Positions 1-12,045 of a stretch of 64,000 bases of DNA are shown piece by piece. The position numbers and the translations under genes were made by a program. Numbering within the stretch: position 1 is the stretch's first letter; each line of letters opens with the position of its first letter. The notes under the pieces were generated by a model that saw nothing but the letters and a program-made list of their open reading frames with translations, did not search any database and had not been told where the DNA came from. Source of the DNA: Haematobia irritans. Lineage: Eukaryota; Arthropoda; Insecta; Diptera; Muscidae. Location: positions 101,981,498 to 102,045,497 of the forward strand of contig NC_134398.1 of NCBI RefSeq assembly GCF_050003625.1, given 5' to 3'.

Positions 1-5
1 TATCA

Positions 6-2790
6 ATGGCGAAAGCTCGAGAATTAAGAACAGAAATTGATGAGATGATGAGCCTGGGAATTGTGTGTGGGAAGTGTGAGTCAGCATGGGCATCGCCAGT
101 AGTTATGGTGCCAAAGCGTGGCGGAGGAATACGCGTTTGTGTAGACTACCGAAAGGTAAACTCGATAACACAGCCAGATAGATATCCTTTGCCAAGGATG
201 GACGATCTCCTTCAAGATGATGAGCCTGGGAATTGTCGAGGAGTGTGAGTCAGCATGGGCATCGCCAGTAGTTATGGTGCCAAAGCGTGGCGGAGGAATA
301 CGCGTTTGTGTAGACTACCGAAAGGTAAACTCGATAACACAGCCAGATAGATATCCTTTGCCAAGGATGGACGATCTCCTTCAAGCTGCAAAAAGCACTA
401 ATTTTATGTCAACTCTTGATTTACAAAGTGGATATTACCAGATTGGCGTTGCTAAAGAGGACAGAGAAAAGAAATGTTTTATTACGCCTTTTGGCCTCTT
501 TCGATTCACACGTATGCCCTTCGGCTTAAGAAACGCACCCGCCACGTTCCAGCGACTTATCGATCGTTTCAAGACCTCATTTCCGGATATTTTAATAATG
601 GCTTACCTCGATGACATTATTATTTGTTCACCGACTTTCGAGGACCATCTCCAGAATTTGGATCAAATATTGGAAAAGCTCACCCGATACAAATTGCGAG
701 TCAACAATCCAAAGTGCCGGTTCTGCTGTTCAGAGGTTAAATTCCTGGGGCATATTGTAACTCCCGCTGGTATATCTGTCGACCCCGAGAAAACTATGGC
801 CATATCAGAGAAGAGAGAACCGAAGAATATCACAGAACTTATATCATTCATCCAGACTTGTTCCTGGAATCGCAAATTCATAGATAATTACGCACAAATT
901 GCTAAACCCTTGACTGATTTAACTAAAAAGAATGCACCATGGACCTGGAAGGAACCTCAACGTAAGGCTTTTGAGACCTTGAAGCTAAAACTGGTCACAG
1001 CACCTATATTGAGACAAGCTATCGATGGGTTACCATTTCTGATTCACACCGATGCAAGTTCTTTCGCATTAGGGGCAGTTCTACTCCAGGGGGAGGGGCC
1101 TGAGGAACACCCGGTCGAATATATTAGTCGAGTGCTTACAAATGCAGAGGACAATTATTCAACCACTGAGAGGGAGGCGCTTGCCATAGTCTGGGCTTGC
1201 TCCAAATTCAGGGGTTACATAGAAGGAGCCGAAATTATTTTGTTAACCGATCACCAACCATTACGATGGCTTTTGACAATGAAGTGCCCCGTTGGCCGTC
1301 TCGCTCATTGGGCTCTCCAAATCCAACAATATAATTTTCGGATTGAGTATGTACAAGGCAAGTCAAATTCCGTTGCGGATATGCTGTCCCGACCATCAGG
1401 CTACGACCACGAATCGGTAAACATACCCTTAATGTCGATCCAAATAGATTTCCCGAAAAAGACGCCAACAGAAGTTAGAACCGAACAGATGAAAGATCCA
1501 TATTTGCACGAAATTATATCTACGCTGGAATCTAAGGATGAAAATGAAACTCGCTGGTTAAATCGTGGGTACATCATGAATGATGCTGTTCTGTACTGTT
1601 ATAATGATGATGAGTCTGATGAGGCTCAACTGGTAGTTCCTGAACACGAAAGGAATCAAATTTTAAAAATATACCATGATGATAGTACAGCAGGCCATTA
1701 CGGAGTGGATAAGACTATTCAGCGAATTAGTAGTCGGAATTTTTGGCCACGAATGAGAGCCGACATCATGAAGCACGTAAAGCTATGCATCGAGTGTAAA
1801 CGCTATAAGGCAACGAACCTAAAACCTGTTGGCCTTTTACAAACGACAAGCTGTAAACAACGCTTTGAAGTCCTTTCTGTGGACCTTTTTGGACCCCTGT
1901 CCGCTTCAGATGAAGGATACCAGTGGATACTGATAACCGAAGATGTCGCTACGAGATGGGTTGAAATTTTTCCCTTATTGGAGGCTACCGCTGAGATTTG
2001 TGCCAAAACATTGATTGAAGAAGTTTTCATGCGATATGGCGTCCCAAGACGTATGAAAACCGATAACGGTGTTCAATTTGTGTCAGCTATAATGCAACAG
2101 GTAGCTTATTGCCTCAACATACAACAACAATTTACACCCGTCTACCACCCCCAAGCCAACCCCGTGGAGAGGAAAAATCGGGATATGAAAGCGCAATTGC
2201 CCATTCTTGTACAAGCACACCACGATACCTGGGCAAAACACCTTAGCGACATTCGATTTGCAATGAATACCGCCCAGTGCCAATCAACAGGATTCTCAGC
2301 TGCATTTTTGACATTTGGTCGTGAACTCCGAACAATTGACGACGTCCACCACGATCTTCGCTCAATAGTCGAGAACGAAAATTTTTTACCACAAATCACC
2401 CCATACCTTCGAAGTTTTGCCAATGTATTAAAAGATGCCAAAGAAGTTGAAAGTAAAAGACAAGATGAAAACAAAGAAGTGTACGACAAACGCCATAGAC
2501 TGCAGCCAGTTTTGAATGTTGGAACCAAGGTTATGGTGAACACCCATGTATTGTCCCAAGCTTCCAAAGGACTGACGGCCAAGTTTGTGCCCAAACGGGA
2601 TGGTCCCTACGTTATAACAAAGAAAATTGGCTCCACCTCCTATCAAATAGCTTCTCCTGATGCATTGGAAATGCCATTGGGAACCTACCATGCATCAGCA
2701 TTGACAAAGTACCACCATAACAACAGTAACGATGATGTACCTAAGCCTGTTCATCCCATCAGGAAAAGAGGAAGGCCCAAGAAGTATTAA
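6..2790 (+). pseudogene. pol: Gypsy-1 pol (RT, RNase H, integrase) broken by a tandem duplication
   Basis: Retrotransposon polyprotein: reverse transcriptase, RNase H and integrase. The main open frame is 217-2790 (857 codons). It shows RT with YLDD at residues 130-133, then RNase H with acidic residues D279, E318/E320, D345 and D388. Integrase follows, with an HHCC zinc finger (H487, H494, C524, C527), a core of D556, D616, E651, and a GPY-type region near 585-600 residues further on in the C-terminal half. It ends in an AT-hook-like RKRGRPKK. The first copy of a duplicated RT segment reads in frame from 6 and hits a stop at 248, because the duplication shifts the frame. No other stop is seen, so this one lesion inactivates the copy unless it is an assembly error. 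Confidence 0.88.
45..385 (+). repeat. Direct tandem duplication inside the RT coding region
   Basis: Segment 45-216 is repeated at 217-385. The offset is 172 at the left end and 169 at the right end, because the first copy has 3 extra bases near position 67. The repeats abut directly after ATCTCCTTCAAG. Since 172 is not a multiple of 3, the reading frame is broken at the junction. The duplicated part encodes the conserved start of the RT domain (VDYRKVNS). Confidence 0.93.
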
Positions 2791-2823
2791 TGTTGTCGTG
2801 CCATTGGGTCGATGTTGCCCTCC

Positions 2824-2834
2824 AAAGGGGGAGA
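2824..2834 (+). other. Gypsy-1 polypurine tract
   Basis: The purine run AAAGGGGGAGA lies immediately before the LTR start TGTAGCAG. It is the expected primer site for plus-strand DNA synthesis in an LTR retrotransposon and fixes the left edge of the 3' LTR at about 2836. Confidence 0.8.
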
Positions 2835-2984
2835 CTGTAGCAGCCCTGCTAATTATTATTATTTATTCTTTTTGTAACTATACATTTTTTTCCTCCTAAT
2901 TATATTACTTCTAAAGAATTATTTTTTTTTTGCTATACAATTATACATTAATGTACTATACCGTTTTCAAAAGTTCTTTCGTTA

Positions 2985-3348
2985 AGGCCGGTATGCACCT
3001 CTAGCGAAATTTTCGGTAGCAAAAATTTATTTAAGTCTACAACAAAAAAACAGAGCTGTGAACACAAATTTTAAACCAGCTAATCGCTTTTAAAAATTGT
3101 TAATATATGTTCCAAATATTCCTCAAATAAATTGTTTATTATTTACAGACCTTTTAATACTTTTACGCACACAATGATTGTAATAAATTAAATGTTTGCT
3201 TCCAAAATATGCTTTTGACAACCCTGTTATTTTCATTAGAGGTGCGTACCAGCTTACGAAATCGAACGCTACCGAAAATTTCGTTAGCATAAATAGCAAT
3301 GCATTTCTTATGGGAATGAAATTTTTCGCTAGAGGTGCATACCGGCCT
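2985..3348. mobile_element. 364-bp MITE with TTA target duplication (PIF/Harbinger-like)
   Basis: Terminal inverted repeats AGGCCGGTATGCACCTCTAG and its complement bound the segment, flanked by TTA at 2982-2984 and 3349-3351. It has no coding potential. The 3-bp TTA target is typical of PIF/Harbinger elements. The termini differ from those of the autonomous Harbinger at 16277-22013, so this is another subfamily. It sits in the U3 part of the Gypsy-1 LTR. Confidence 0.85.
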
Positions 3349-3583
3349 TTACTTGTTTATTTGTTTTCTTGCATTTACCCACAAAAAGTCATTACATGTG
3401 AAAACCAGTTTTGAGAATATATTGTAATAGCTATACTCATTACCTCTCACGATCTCATTATTTTCGTTAACTTGTTTTTGTTTCCTTTGTTTTGAAGTTA
3501 TTTTGTTCGTTAAGTTCGTTAAGTTCTTTTATAGCATTAGTTAAAAGAGAGAGTTAGTGAGTATAGCTTTGAGTAATGTTGTC

Positions 3584-3591
3584 TATAAATA
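3584..3591 (+). promoter_or_regulatory. TATA box of the Gypsy-1 LTR
   Basis: TATAAATA lies in the LTR about 30 bases upstream of ATATCGGATTCATTCG, a plausible initiator. It is the likely Pol II promoter of the retroelement. The family I insertion at 3644 falls just downstream, in the transcribed leader. Confidence 0.5.
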
Positions 3592-3643
3592 CAAAGCACA
3601 GTCAAATATCGGATTCATTCGTTCTTCTACCTTGGTGAGGACA

Positions 3644-4629
3644 CACGGTTGAAAAAGACTGTTTTTCATATGTTTGGCTATAAACATTATATGTTTGGAA
3701 CACAAATTTTTAAACACAATATTTTTGAGTGCAAGCATATAATGTTCATAAACTAGCATAACATGTTTGGGACATATATGTTAATATGTTAGAACATATT
3801 ATGTTTGGGACATAAAATGTTTGTAAATATAATATGCTTGAATGCAAACATATATTAATTTAGAAATAGCCTATAAACATATATGTGTTTAGTAGCTTGG
3901 AGCGCTATTTAACAGGGAGCGATATTGAATTAAGTTGGTGGTTGTTGCTTGTTATTACAAAATTAACATTTTATTTTTCCTTGGGCAATTAATCAGCTAC
4001 TTCTTTGATCCTTACAAACTGTGTGGTCCGCTGTTCGAGTCCCCGTCCGGCAAAAGGTAAAATTAAAATAAAAAAAAAATCATAAAATTGAATAATTTCT
4101 TCTACAATGTTTGTATTACAGAAAAAGGTGCTAAGAACTAAAGAATCTCGTGGAAGTGAGAAAGATGTCGGGGAATATACAATTGCGCAGAAACAAAATT
4201 TTGAGCATTCAGGTCGAAAACCTATGTTGTTAGCACCTATATTACCTGTTTATTTTCATAATTCATTATGATTGTAAATATATAAATAAATAAATAAAAT
4301 TTTGGGCACAATATTGTTTTGGAGAATTTTTTTAAGCATATAATATTTTTGGGTGCAAAATGCTTCCAAACATATTATATGGTCACATAATAACATATTG
4401 TTTTTTTGGAAGACAACATTATTGAATTTGGATGCAAAAATACAAAATGTTTGGAACCCAGACTACCCAAACATATATTGTTTAGACCAATATGCTTTCA
4501 AACATATTATATATTGGCTTTCAAACATATTATATATTGGAAATGTTTGGGTAATACCCAAAAATGTATATGCTTGAAGCAAAATATGTTTGGGAGTATA
4601 TGTTACAGAAGCGATTTTTTGTGAGCGTG
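3644..4629 (+). mobile_element. Family I 'CAC' element, copy 1 (non-coding, 986 bp)
   Basis: Starts CACGGTTGAAAAAGACTG and ends TTTTTTGTGAGCGTG (complement starts CACGCTCACAAAAAATCGC). CA flanks both sides (3642-3643, 4630-4631), so the target duplication is a 2-bp CA, a variant of the TA seen at copy 2. The body is filled with variants of ATGTTTGG / CAAACATA spaced 10-40 bp apart, plus a central tRNA-like block. There is no ORF of note. A near-identical inverted copy lies at 44864-45840. Confidence 0.85.
3982..4056 (+). other. tRNA-like module in family I copy 1
   Basis: Contains a B-box-like GCTGTTCGAGTCCCCG and an upstream CTTACAAACTGTGTGGTCC block matching the second tRNA-like module of family II (12046-12118). 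The A-box half is degenerate. It looks like a decayed tRNA-derived or SINE-like segment carried by the element, not a functional tRNA gene. Confidence 0.45.
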
Positions 4630-4805
4630 CAGGTAACAAAAGGCGCTTGTTGGTCATTGCCGACGGTGTCAGTTGTTTTCTGTGTGGTGGGGCACAGTCA
4701 TTGACTTACAAGTTAATGGTGTTTTCGCTGTTGCTTGTTTGTGGCTGTGCTGTACCTAATCACTTTTACTTTTATTCTTTTTTATGTATACTTAAAACTA
4801 CAATC

Positions 4806-4811
4806 AATAAA
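4806..4811 (+). promoter_or_regulatory. Polyadenylation signal of the Gypsy-1 LTR
   Basis: AATAAA in an AT-rich context downstream of the family I insertion, in the expected R region of the LTR. This inference rests on position alone. Confidence 0.4.
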
Positions 4812-5132
4812 TCGAACAATATTTTTATATGGAAATATCATCGTTTCATTACTTTGGATCGGAATTTTCCCTATAGCGTTCGTATTTTAAGGAGACGACA
4901 ATATTTTTTCAGTGCACAAAGCTATTCACATCTACTATTTTAATTTAGTAATATCGTAATAACTTTAGAATATTATAATAACATAAAAAGGATAAACGAG
5001 TCAAATGATAATATTCCCAATAATTTACTGACAGTTTATCTAACAAATTTGTATGGTAATAGTAGATTTAAAGTTTACGATAACTTTTATGTATACAATG
5101 AAAAAACTTTACAACAAGGTGTATTTGCTACA

Positions 5133-6323
5133 AAAATACCCGCATAATGGCTGGACTCATTATTAATGTTTCAACTGAGCTTTGAAATATGTGGAAACCC
5201 TTATACTTGCAGCAAGGCTTAGATAAAAACGCCGATTTATCCATATTTCAATAGAAACATGTCGAAAATAAAAAAAGCCAAAAATAGCTAAAAGGGTCAT
5301 GAAAAAAAGCCAGAAAAAAAGCTAAATGTTTTTTTCCCGCTAAACGTCTTCAAAAAAAAGCCAAATCTAGCGGGAAAAAATTGATTAATTATAAATTGAA
5401 TCATTGTTTATTTGTATTTATAATGTCGTGCAAGCAAACATCATATATTTTTACACACACTATTTTGGTTAAATTTCAACAATAAGTAATCATTCCATAT
5501 TTACTTCGTGACCATCAAATGTACCAACGCAGGCATCATGTAACTGCAAATAAAAATAAATTATACCATATAGCAAACTGCAGAACTAAAGACAGGTACA
5601 TTTTTTCAATTAAACTTTCCTTTTTTGTGTTCACATAAAACCACGTGCCACTTCTGAATAAAAATTAACACAAAACACAGTAATTCCCATTCTCCGTCCA
5701 TTCCAAGAAACAATCAACACAGGACTGACGCGCAAAATGAAAAACGTATGCACCTGCTCAATGTTTTTATAAAATTATTTTCGCTGCAAATAAATTAAAG
5801 GAATAAATGGTCACGAAAACAATGCACATGGTCTTTATAGCCATATAAAGGTTCTAGACATGTCTATACGTAAGCTATAAAAATATTTTTTCCCCTGCAA
5901 AACAAGTAAAAAAATTGAATGGTCAGGTGTGATTTTCCCGACCAAGTAATGGTCTAAAATTCTATCATTTAAATACTAGAACATGTTTGCGGTATTTGAG
6001 AACCATTTAAATGCTTATTGCCAACATATATTTTTCTTCGCTGGAAAATTATTTTCACAAAAACAAAATATATGGTTTTCGGGACAATTGCATACTCTAG
6101 ATAAGCATTAAATGTATGTGGCAACCATGTCCAAACATGCGTTTTCTGTGCGTGTAGTTAATGCATCGTTGATTGTATTATAAAAATACATAGGCAATAT
6201 AAAAATCTTACTACGAAATTGACAATTTACTAAGAAACATTTTTGTATAAAAAAAAAACAAAATTATAGTAAAAAAACCATACTGCCGATTCGTATGATG
6301 GCTTCCTACAGCTTGTTCCTCTT
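5133..6323. other. AT-rich non-coding gap
   Basis: No gene is recognised. 5270-5375 has recurring AAAAAAGCC and GCTAAA blocks with an inverted pair around AGCGGGAAAAAA. Near 6154 the sequence ends GTTTTCTGTGCGTG followed by TA, which read backwards is TA-CACGCACAGAAAAC. This resembles the ends of the CAC elements and may be the right end of another such element whose left end I cannot place. Confidence 0.4.
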
Positions 6324-7821
6324 TATACCCTTCATCACTACTGTGGTACAGGGTATAATAAGTTTATGCATTTGTATGTAACGCCAAGAAGGACAAGTCT
6401 GAGACCCATCGTTTAGTATACCGATCGTCTTAGAATTATATTCTGAGTCGATTTAACGATGTCCGTCTGTCTGTCTGTCCGTCCGTATGACTGTCTGTTC
6501 ATGTATTTTTGTGTGCAAAGAACAGGTCGGAGTTTAAGTCCGATCGTCCTCGAAATTGGCATAGGAACGTTTTTTGGAACAAAGACAATCGCTATTGATT
6601 TTGGGAAAAATCGGTTCAGATTTAGATATAGCTGTCATATATATTTATCCCCGATCTGGTCATAATTGGCGTGTTTATCAACCGATGTTCTTCGAATTCC
6701 GTACATCCGAATATTTTATGAGTCTTAAAAAACTTGCAAAATATCAGCCAAATCGGTTCAGATTTAGATGTAGCTCCCATATATGTATATCTTTCGTCCG
6801 ATTTGGACTCATGTGGTAACAGAGGCAAAAGTTTATTACCGATTTTTGTGAAATTTTGCACAGAGAGTAGAATTGACATTCTACCAATGCTTGGTAAATT
6901 TGATTGAAATCGGTTCAGATTTAGATATAGCTCCCATATATATCTTTCGTCCGATTAACACTCATATGATCACGGGGGCCAAAGTTATTCTCCCATTTAC
7001 GTGAAGTTTTGCAGAGATTGAAGAATTATTATTCTTACTATGCATGTCAAAATTATTATATATAGGTCCCATATATACGTACACCAGAGATGGAGAATTA
7101 TGGAAGACTGTTTCATATTTTAAACCCATTTTCAATATGATTTTCGTCCAATTGACTGGATAGTTTCCACAGAGAATATATTTAATATGATATTTAGATA
7201 AAGCCTCCATATAGTCGTTTTCCGGTTTATACAAATATGGCCAAAATTCCCATACTATACACAAAATTCTGTGATGATTTCCCCATATCTTAGTCATATC
7301 CTACACATTGTAATGCCAGAATTTTCACAGAACGGTTGAGTTTTATGTAAGGCTCCAAGTCGCCCGACTTGACCAAATAATATATCACAACCCACACTTG
7401 ACCACATCTTGGCGAGATCTAACCAATATCCTTGTAAAATCGCCACTGATGAGTAGCAAAAACTGTAAATATTACTAAAATTGTCCTATATCTCGAATAC
7501 ATATGTATGGCCTGATAAATCATAAATGCTCTTTTGTACAAATGCATTAAAATTTCTCTCGCTTCATATTTCCCATATTTTTTTTACTAACATTGTGTTT
7601 CATCCCAGGGCGTTGGCCGATTTAAATTTTAATTCTAGAGTTTTTGTAAAAGTACAAAAAATTGTCTCCATTAAAAGTATTTGTAACTGGAAATGCAAAC
7701 CTTTATATAGCCCCAACAAATTTAAAGTAGTTGAGATGGTAACACAAATGTTTGTCTACATAGTGGTGAAGGGTATAATATAGTCGGCTCCGCCCGACTT
7801 TAGACTTTACTTACTTGTTTT
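6324..7821 (+). repeat. Interspersed repeat family A, copy 1
   Basis: Starts TATACCCTTCATCAC and ends ACTTACTTGTTTT. The head contains a run of GTCCGTCTGTCTG-type repeats (6461-6490). The middle consists of diverged ~150 bp units, each with CGGTTCAGATTTAGATATAG followed by CTCCCATATATATCTTTCG. Near both ends lies the inverted pair TATACCCTTCA / GAAGGGTATA. It is non-coding. Copy 2 at 16168-23310 gives an uninterrupted comparison for the Harbinger insertion point. Confidence 0.75.
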
Positions 7822-8282
7822 ATTATAAGTTGGAGAATTTTTCCTCACAGTGACAATTTTAGATAAAGTAGAATAAAAAGTAGTTAATATAATCCTTGAC
7901 GGGTGTATACGATTTTTATAGATTCCTCGTAAATTTGGAATATAGTTTAAAATTCCAACTAATCAATAAAAAAAAGAAATCAGTGAGGGAGTTTTTAGAG
8001 ACATTTTGTGTATATCTCGTAGGATTGTTTGTGTTTGTTATTGCGTCTTTTATGCTGTTGTTGGTTGTTTTGATTCTAGAGACAGTGTGGATGAATTTCA
8101 GGAATGTTCCTTGTGTGTTGGTATCTTTTGTAGTGATAGTTGTTTTGTAACATAGCAATAGCGAGATCAGAAAGGGATCGTGTATGCGGAGTTGTCATTT
8201 TTTTCTTGCCGCTTTTGTTTTTCTTTGCGGTAGCTATGTTTCCTTTTATGACTATTTGCGCCTTCGAATTTATTGCTGCATT
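7822..8282. other. Unassigned AT-rich gap
   Basis: No recognisable gene or repeat unit. It lies between family A copy 1 and the left end of X copy 1. T-rich and GT-rich stretches give long but unconvincing open frames on both strands. Confidence 0.4.
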
Positions 8283-9372
8283 CACAGAAAAAAAAGTGTC
8301 TCGTAAATTTAAGAAGATTTGTACAATAATTTATTACAAGAATTTTCCAGAATTTTAATTCATTTTTCGTATCTTTAACGAAAATTAACTACTCGAAAGG
8401 AAATTTTACAAATTCTAAGTAGCAATCGTTTAGTTCGTGGCCTACAAAATACGATGGAAATTTCCTAAAAAAATTTCTTAACTGGTAGTTAAAAATTTGT
8501 TTGTCATGGTATAAAACTACTTGTGAAATGTAAAGCACTTTCTAAATAATAAGTGCAATTTACTATAAGATTTTTTTGTATGAGAAAATATTTTTTTTAC
8601 GAAAAATGAACTTGAAAGTGGATAGCAATTTCTTACTGACAATTCCTATAGTTAATAATTGTTGGTAGAAAATTACCCAATGAAATATTTTTAGTTCACA
8701 TGTAATTAAATTTATAGATATTTTCGTCAAAAATGGTTGATAACATTTCATGAAGTTTTTGCAAATTTTAAGTTAAACGTTTCATCGTTCATAAACAGGC
8801 GTGCCTTTATGAATATTATTCTAAGAGTAAATTATCAGCAGATGCGATGAACTAATTCATAGTACAGAGATCTTTATCGGCATAGTGGAATGTGATTAAT
8901 GTACAGATATATATATATATATATTTTTTTAACAATATGTTATTTTAGTTTTATAACTTGTTTGTTACTATACTGTTAGAAAACATGAAATAAATAAATT
9001 ACAAAAAAAAAAGATGATGTTACTTGAGTTTTGTTTGAGTGAGAGTAATGCATTAATGAGAAATGATAGTGAGGGCTGGGTATGTTGTGTATACATGAGC
9101 GTGGGGTTGTTTTTATTTTTGTTCATTTAGTGGTTTGTGTATGTGTTTGTTATTCGTGGATGGTTTATTTGGCTGGATGAGGTGTTGTTTTCAATAAAGG
9201 CACATGTGTTTTTGTTGTTGTAGGAATGTTTTGGCTTTGCTTGGTTTTGTTTGGCATGCTTCAGTTGTATAGTTGGCGTTGGCGTGGGCTGGTGCATCTT
9301 TTTAGCTGGTATGCAACAAGGGAATATAAAGACATGGAATATTTTTGAGACATATATTGGTGTTTGTTAATT

Positions 9373-9499
9373 TGTAATGTGCAACTTGTTATTTATGTAC
9401 TTTATTTATTAAGTCTGTAGACTAAGTAGGCTAAGAAATTGAATTGATTTGGATAAAGGAAAATAAATAAGAAAGGAATTTATCGACAGCAATATTAAA
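9373..9499 (+). repeat. Gypsy-2 5' LTR (127 bp)
   Basis: Starts TGTAATGTGCAAC and ends CAATATTAAA. It is unusually short for a gypsy LTR and appears identical to the 3' copy. It contains AATAAA within GGAAAATAAATAAG. No clear TATA box is seen, and the following TTCAGGTGTGGGG is not an obvious tRNA primer site. Confidence 0.88.
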
Positions 9500-9534
9500 A
9501 TTCAGGTGTGGGGTCGAAAAAAAAAGTATATATA

Positions 9535-10646
9535 ATGGAATTGCGCCAATCTCGACAGAAGATTATAGAAGCTTTGAAGGTAGCGAATGTCCCATTTCCG
9601 GACACCGCTTCAGTGGCTCAGCTAAGAGTTCTCTACGATTCATTACGTGCCAATCCTGAAGATGGAAGTTCAAATCAAACATTATCTGGTGAGGACAACA
9701 TGGATAGAACTCAAAACCAATTGTTATCTAGTATAGCGGTTGGGGCTTCCGCAATTTCTGAGATGCCGCCCATACATTCTGATGGAACACAAAACTCGAC
9801 AATATGTGATGCTATGGCAGACCTTTTAAACTGTGAGAATCTTCAGCAACCAAACACTTCCGTTCCGTCTTCCATAACCGCTACTTCCGTTCCTTCTTCC
9901 GTAACCACTACTTCCGTTCCTTCTTCCGTAACCGCTACTTCCGTTCTAGTAAACTTAGGATCACAAGAATTGCCTGAAACTTCCGTAACTATGCCAAATA
10001 CAAGATTGGATGCCGTTTCCGTCAATCCTAATGTGGTTTCGAGAGAAGCTTTGGAGCTCGAAAATGAGATAAGAATTTTAAGAATGAAGCAAGAAATGTT
10101 GACTCTTCGCAACCAAATAGATATTCTAGAAAGAGATGCTGGAAACTCCCCACGACGTATTAATTACGAAGAACTTTCAAAGATGGTCCCCAAATATTCT
10201 GGTAGTGATGACCGTGATATTAGTAAATGGATTAATATATTCGAAACATATACTGAAAACATGAGGGAGCATGACAAATATTTGTGCATGAGATTTTTGT
10301 TGGTTGGTACAGCCCGAGAATTTATGGAAAACTCTAAACTCGTGGACTATCCAGAATTAAAAAAATCTCTCTTGGGTATATTTAAGAGAACAATTACGCG
10401 AGAAGAAATTTATCGCAGGTTACGATTGCGTAAATTAAAACCAACCGAATCTTGTGTCGCTTATATTGTCGCAATGCAAACTATAGCTGCGGATGCCGAA
10501 ATCGACGAGCAAGAACTTATTGATATAATTATTGACGGAATGGAAGACAAATCTAATAATATAGCAATTCTCTATGGCTCAAACTCATTACAAGAATTAT
10601 TGTGCAGAATCGAAAGATACGAGAAGCGTCGCTCAAATAAATCCTG
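9535..10646 (+). CDS. gag: Gypsy-2 gag (5' part of gag-pol, split by an insertion)
   Basis: Structural polyprotein of the retroelement. I chose ATG 9535 because upstream codons run into the LTR/leader. The N-terminus has an SAP-like helix pair (SRQKIIEALKVANV), followed by a Ser/Thr/Val-rich repeat encoded by a 27-bp minisatellite, then a coiled coil and a capsid-like domain with TARE and RLRLRKLKP motifs. The frame is interrupted after codon position two of a Cys codon at 10646 by the family II element. It resumes in the same frame at 12429, and the two zinc knuckles lie on that side. Confidence 0.85.
9856..9936 (+). repeat. 27-bp minisatellite within gag
   Basis: Three tandem units starting ACTTCCGTTCC, each 27 bp, plus a partial fourth. 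Each encodes nine residues of the type TSVPSSVTA. The length is a multiple of three, so copy number can vary without breaking the frame. Confidence 0.9.
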
Positions 10647-11886
10647 CACTGTTAGAAAAATATGTTTTTCATATGTTCCGATGTAAACAAAATGTGTTTC
10701 GGGCTCGACTTTAAACCACAATATATTTAAGTGCGAACATGTAATGTTCCTGAACTAACACTAAATGTTTGGGACATCTATGTTAATATGTTAGAATATA
10801 TTATGTTTGGGGCATGAATGTTTCATAAAAATCATATGTGTGAATACAAACATATAAAAATTTACAAATTTCGACTAAACATACATATGTTGTGATATTT
10901 TATTCAAAGCGACAGAGAGAGTATAGAGAGAAATAAAGATGGAAACCGGGAGAGTTGACGAAAGATATCAATATAACACAGCAAAAGAGTCAAAAGAGAA
11001 CAATTTCTGTGAAACCGCTTGTATGTTGTTTCGGAAAACTGTTTTATGATAAGGCCAAAAAGTTGATATGTTTAAGTCTAAATATTATTTAATTTGAATA
11101 AAGAGAATATACATTCTGAACCAAGAGAATAGACATTTGAAAAACAAACAGCTTATGTTTTCGCCTTGAGAGCAGCATTTTATGTATGTGTGGACATGTG
11201 TTTTGTTTATCATTTTGGCATTATGGGCACAATTTTTTTCTTGGTTCGTTAAAAGAAATCAGGGGTCTTCATAAAAATAACGAAAGGGCACTATACTCTT
11301 TTTAGAGTTGGGACAGTAAAATGAAATAAGGAGGAAATAGTGAAAAATTACACAGTAAAATATATAAAAACAAACTTTAGTTCCTCTTTATTAAAAAGTA
11401 GTCCACGAGGAGTTGACGGACACCATCAAATATAAAAGCGGGCATTAAGTTCGAGTTTTACAGCTAAAACAATTTAAAAAGTTTATTTTCTTTAAAATGA
11501 ATTATTAAAGAAAAATAAAAGGAATTTTAGAGCGATGGTGTTAAATGCTAGTAAAAAACTGTTCACTCCTAAATAAATTTATGTTTATATTATAAAATTA
11601 TGTATGTATGTTTATACTCGACTCCACGTTCTTCTTTTGTTAGTTTTTGAATTCCTTCCAAATTTGTTTTGTACAAAAACAGTTTTTTATTACAAGATTG
11701 TTATTTTTGCAATAAAAAATAATATTTTATCCAAAAATCAGTCAATTTCGTTTATATCAAGCACTGTTACTGACTATAAATCTTTAATAACGCACATTTC
11801 GAAGTTTCATTAAAAAAAAAATTAATATAGTATAAATATAAATGGGTAAATTAAAAAAAAAAAAAAAAAAAAAACAAAAAAAATGT

Positions 11887-11959
11887 TCGGTCGTAGCAGG
11901 GATTGAACCCACGACCCTTTGCATGCAAGGCAGACATGCTAACCACTGCTCCACGTAGC
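11887..11959 (-). other. tRNA-like module 1 in family II copy 1 (Ala-like, with T-run)
   Basis: On the minus strand this 73-nt block has an A-box-like GGAGCAGTGGTTAGC, an anticodon-arm-like region CTTGCAT (TGC, alanine-type), and a B-box GGGTTCAATCC with a pairable T stem. A long T run follows directly (the poly-A at 11850-11885 on the plus strand), as expected of a Pol III terminator. D-stem and acceptor pairing are poor, so it is a tRNA-like or SINE-like transcript unit, not a confident tRNA gene. Confidence 0.6.
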
Positions 11960-12045
11960 AAACAAATGTATGTTTCTGTTAAATAATGTTATGTTTGCAT
12001 AGGCTCGTATCGTAAAACGATAATTATCTACTGGTGACTATAACA

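Larger units (their letters stand above)
1..5132 (+). mobile_element. Gypsy-1: Ty3/gypsy LTR retrotransposon, 3' portion
   Basis: The window opens inside a gypsy-type pol gene. After it come a purine-rich tract and an LTR beginning TGTAGCAGCC at 2836. The 5' LTR, PBS and gag lie outside the window. The 3' limit is tentative: TGCTACA at 5126-5132 is the exact inverted complement of the LTR start TGTAGCA, and downstream sequence shows no further LTR signals. The LTR contains two later insertions, at 2985-3348 and 3644-4629. Confidence 0.7.
2836..5132 (+). repeat. Gypsy-1 3' LTR, interrupted by two insertions
   Basis: Begins TGTAGCAGCC and tentatively ends TTTGCTACA, giving a 7-base inverted terminal match. 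Removing the MITE (364 bp plus a TTA duplication) and the family I element (986 bp plus a CA duplication) leaves about 940 bp. A TATA box near 3584 and AATAAA at 4806-4811 fit a U3-R-U5 layout. With no 5' LTR in view the right end is unproven; it could lie nearer 4900. Confidence 0.5.
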
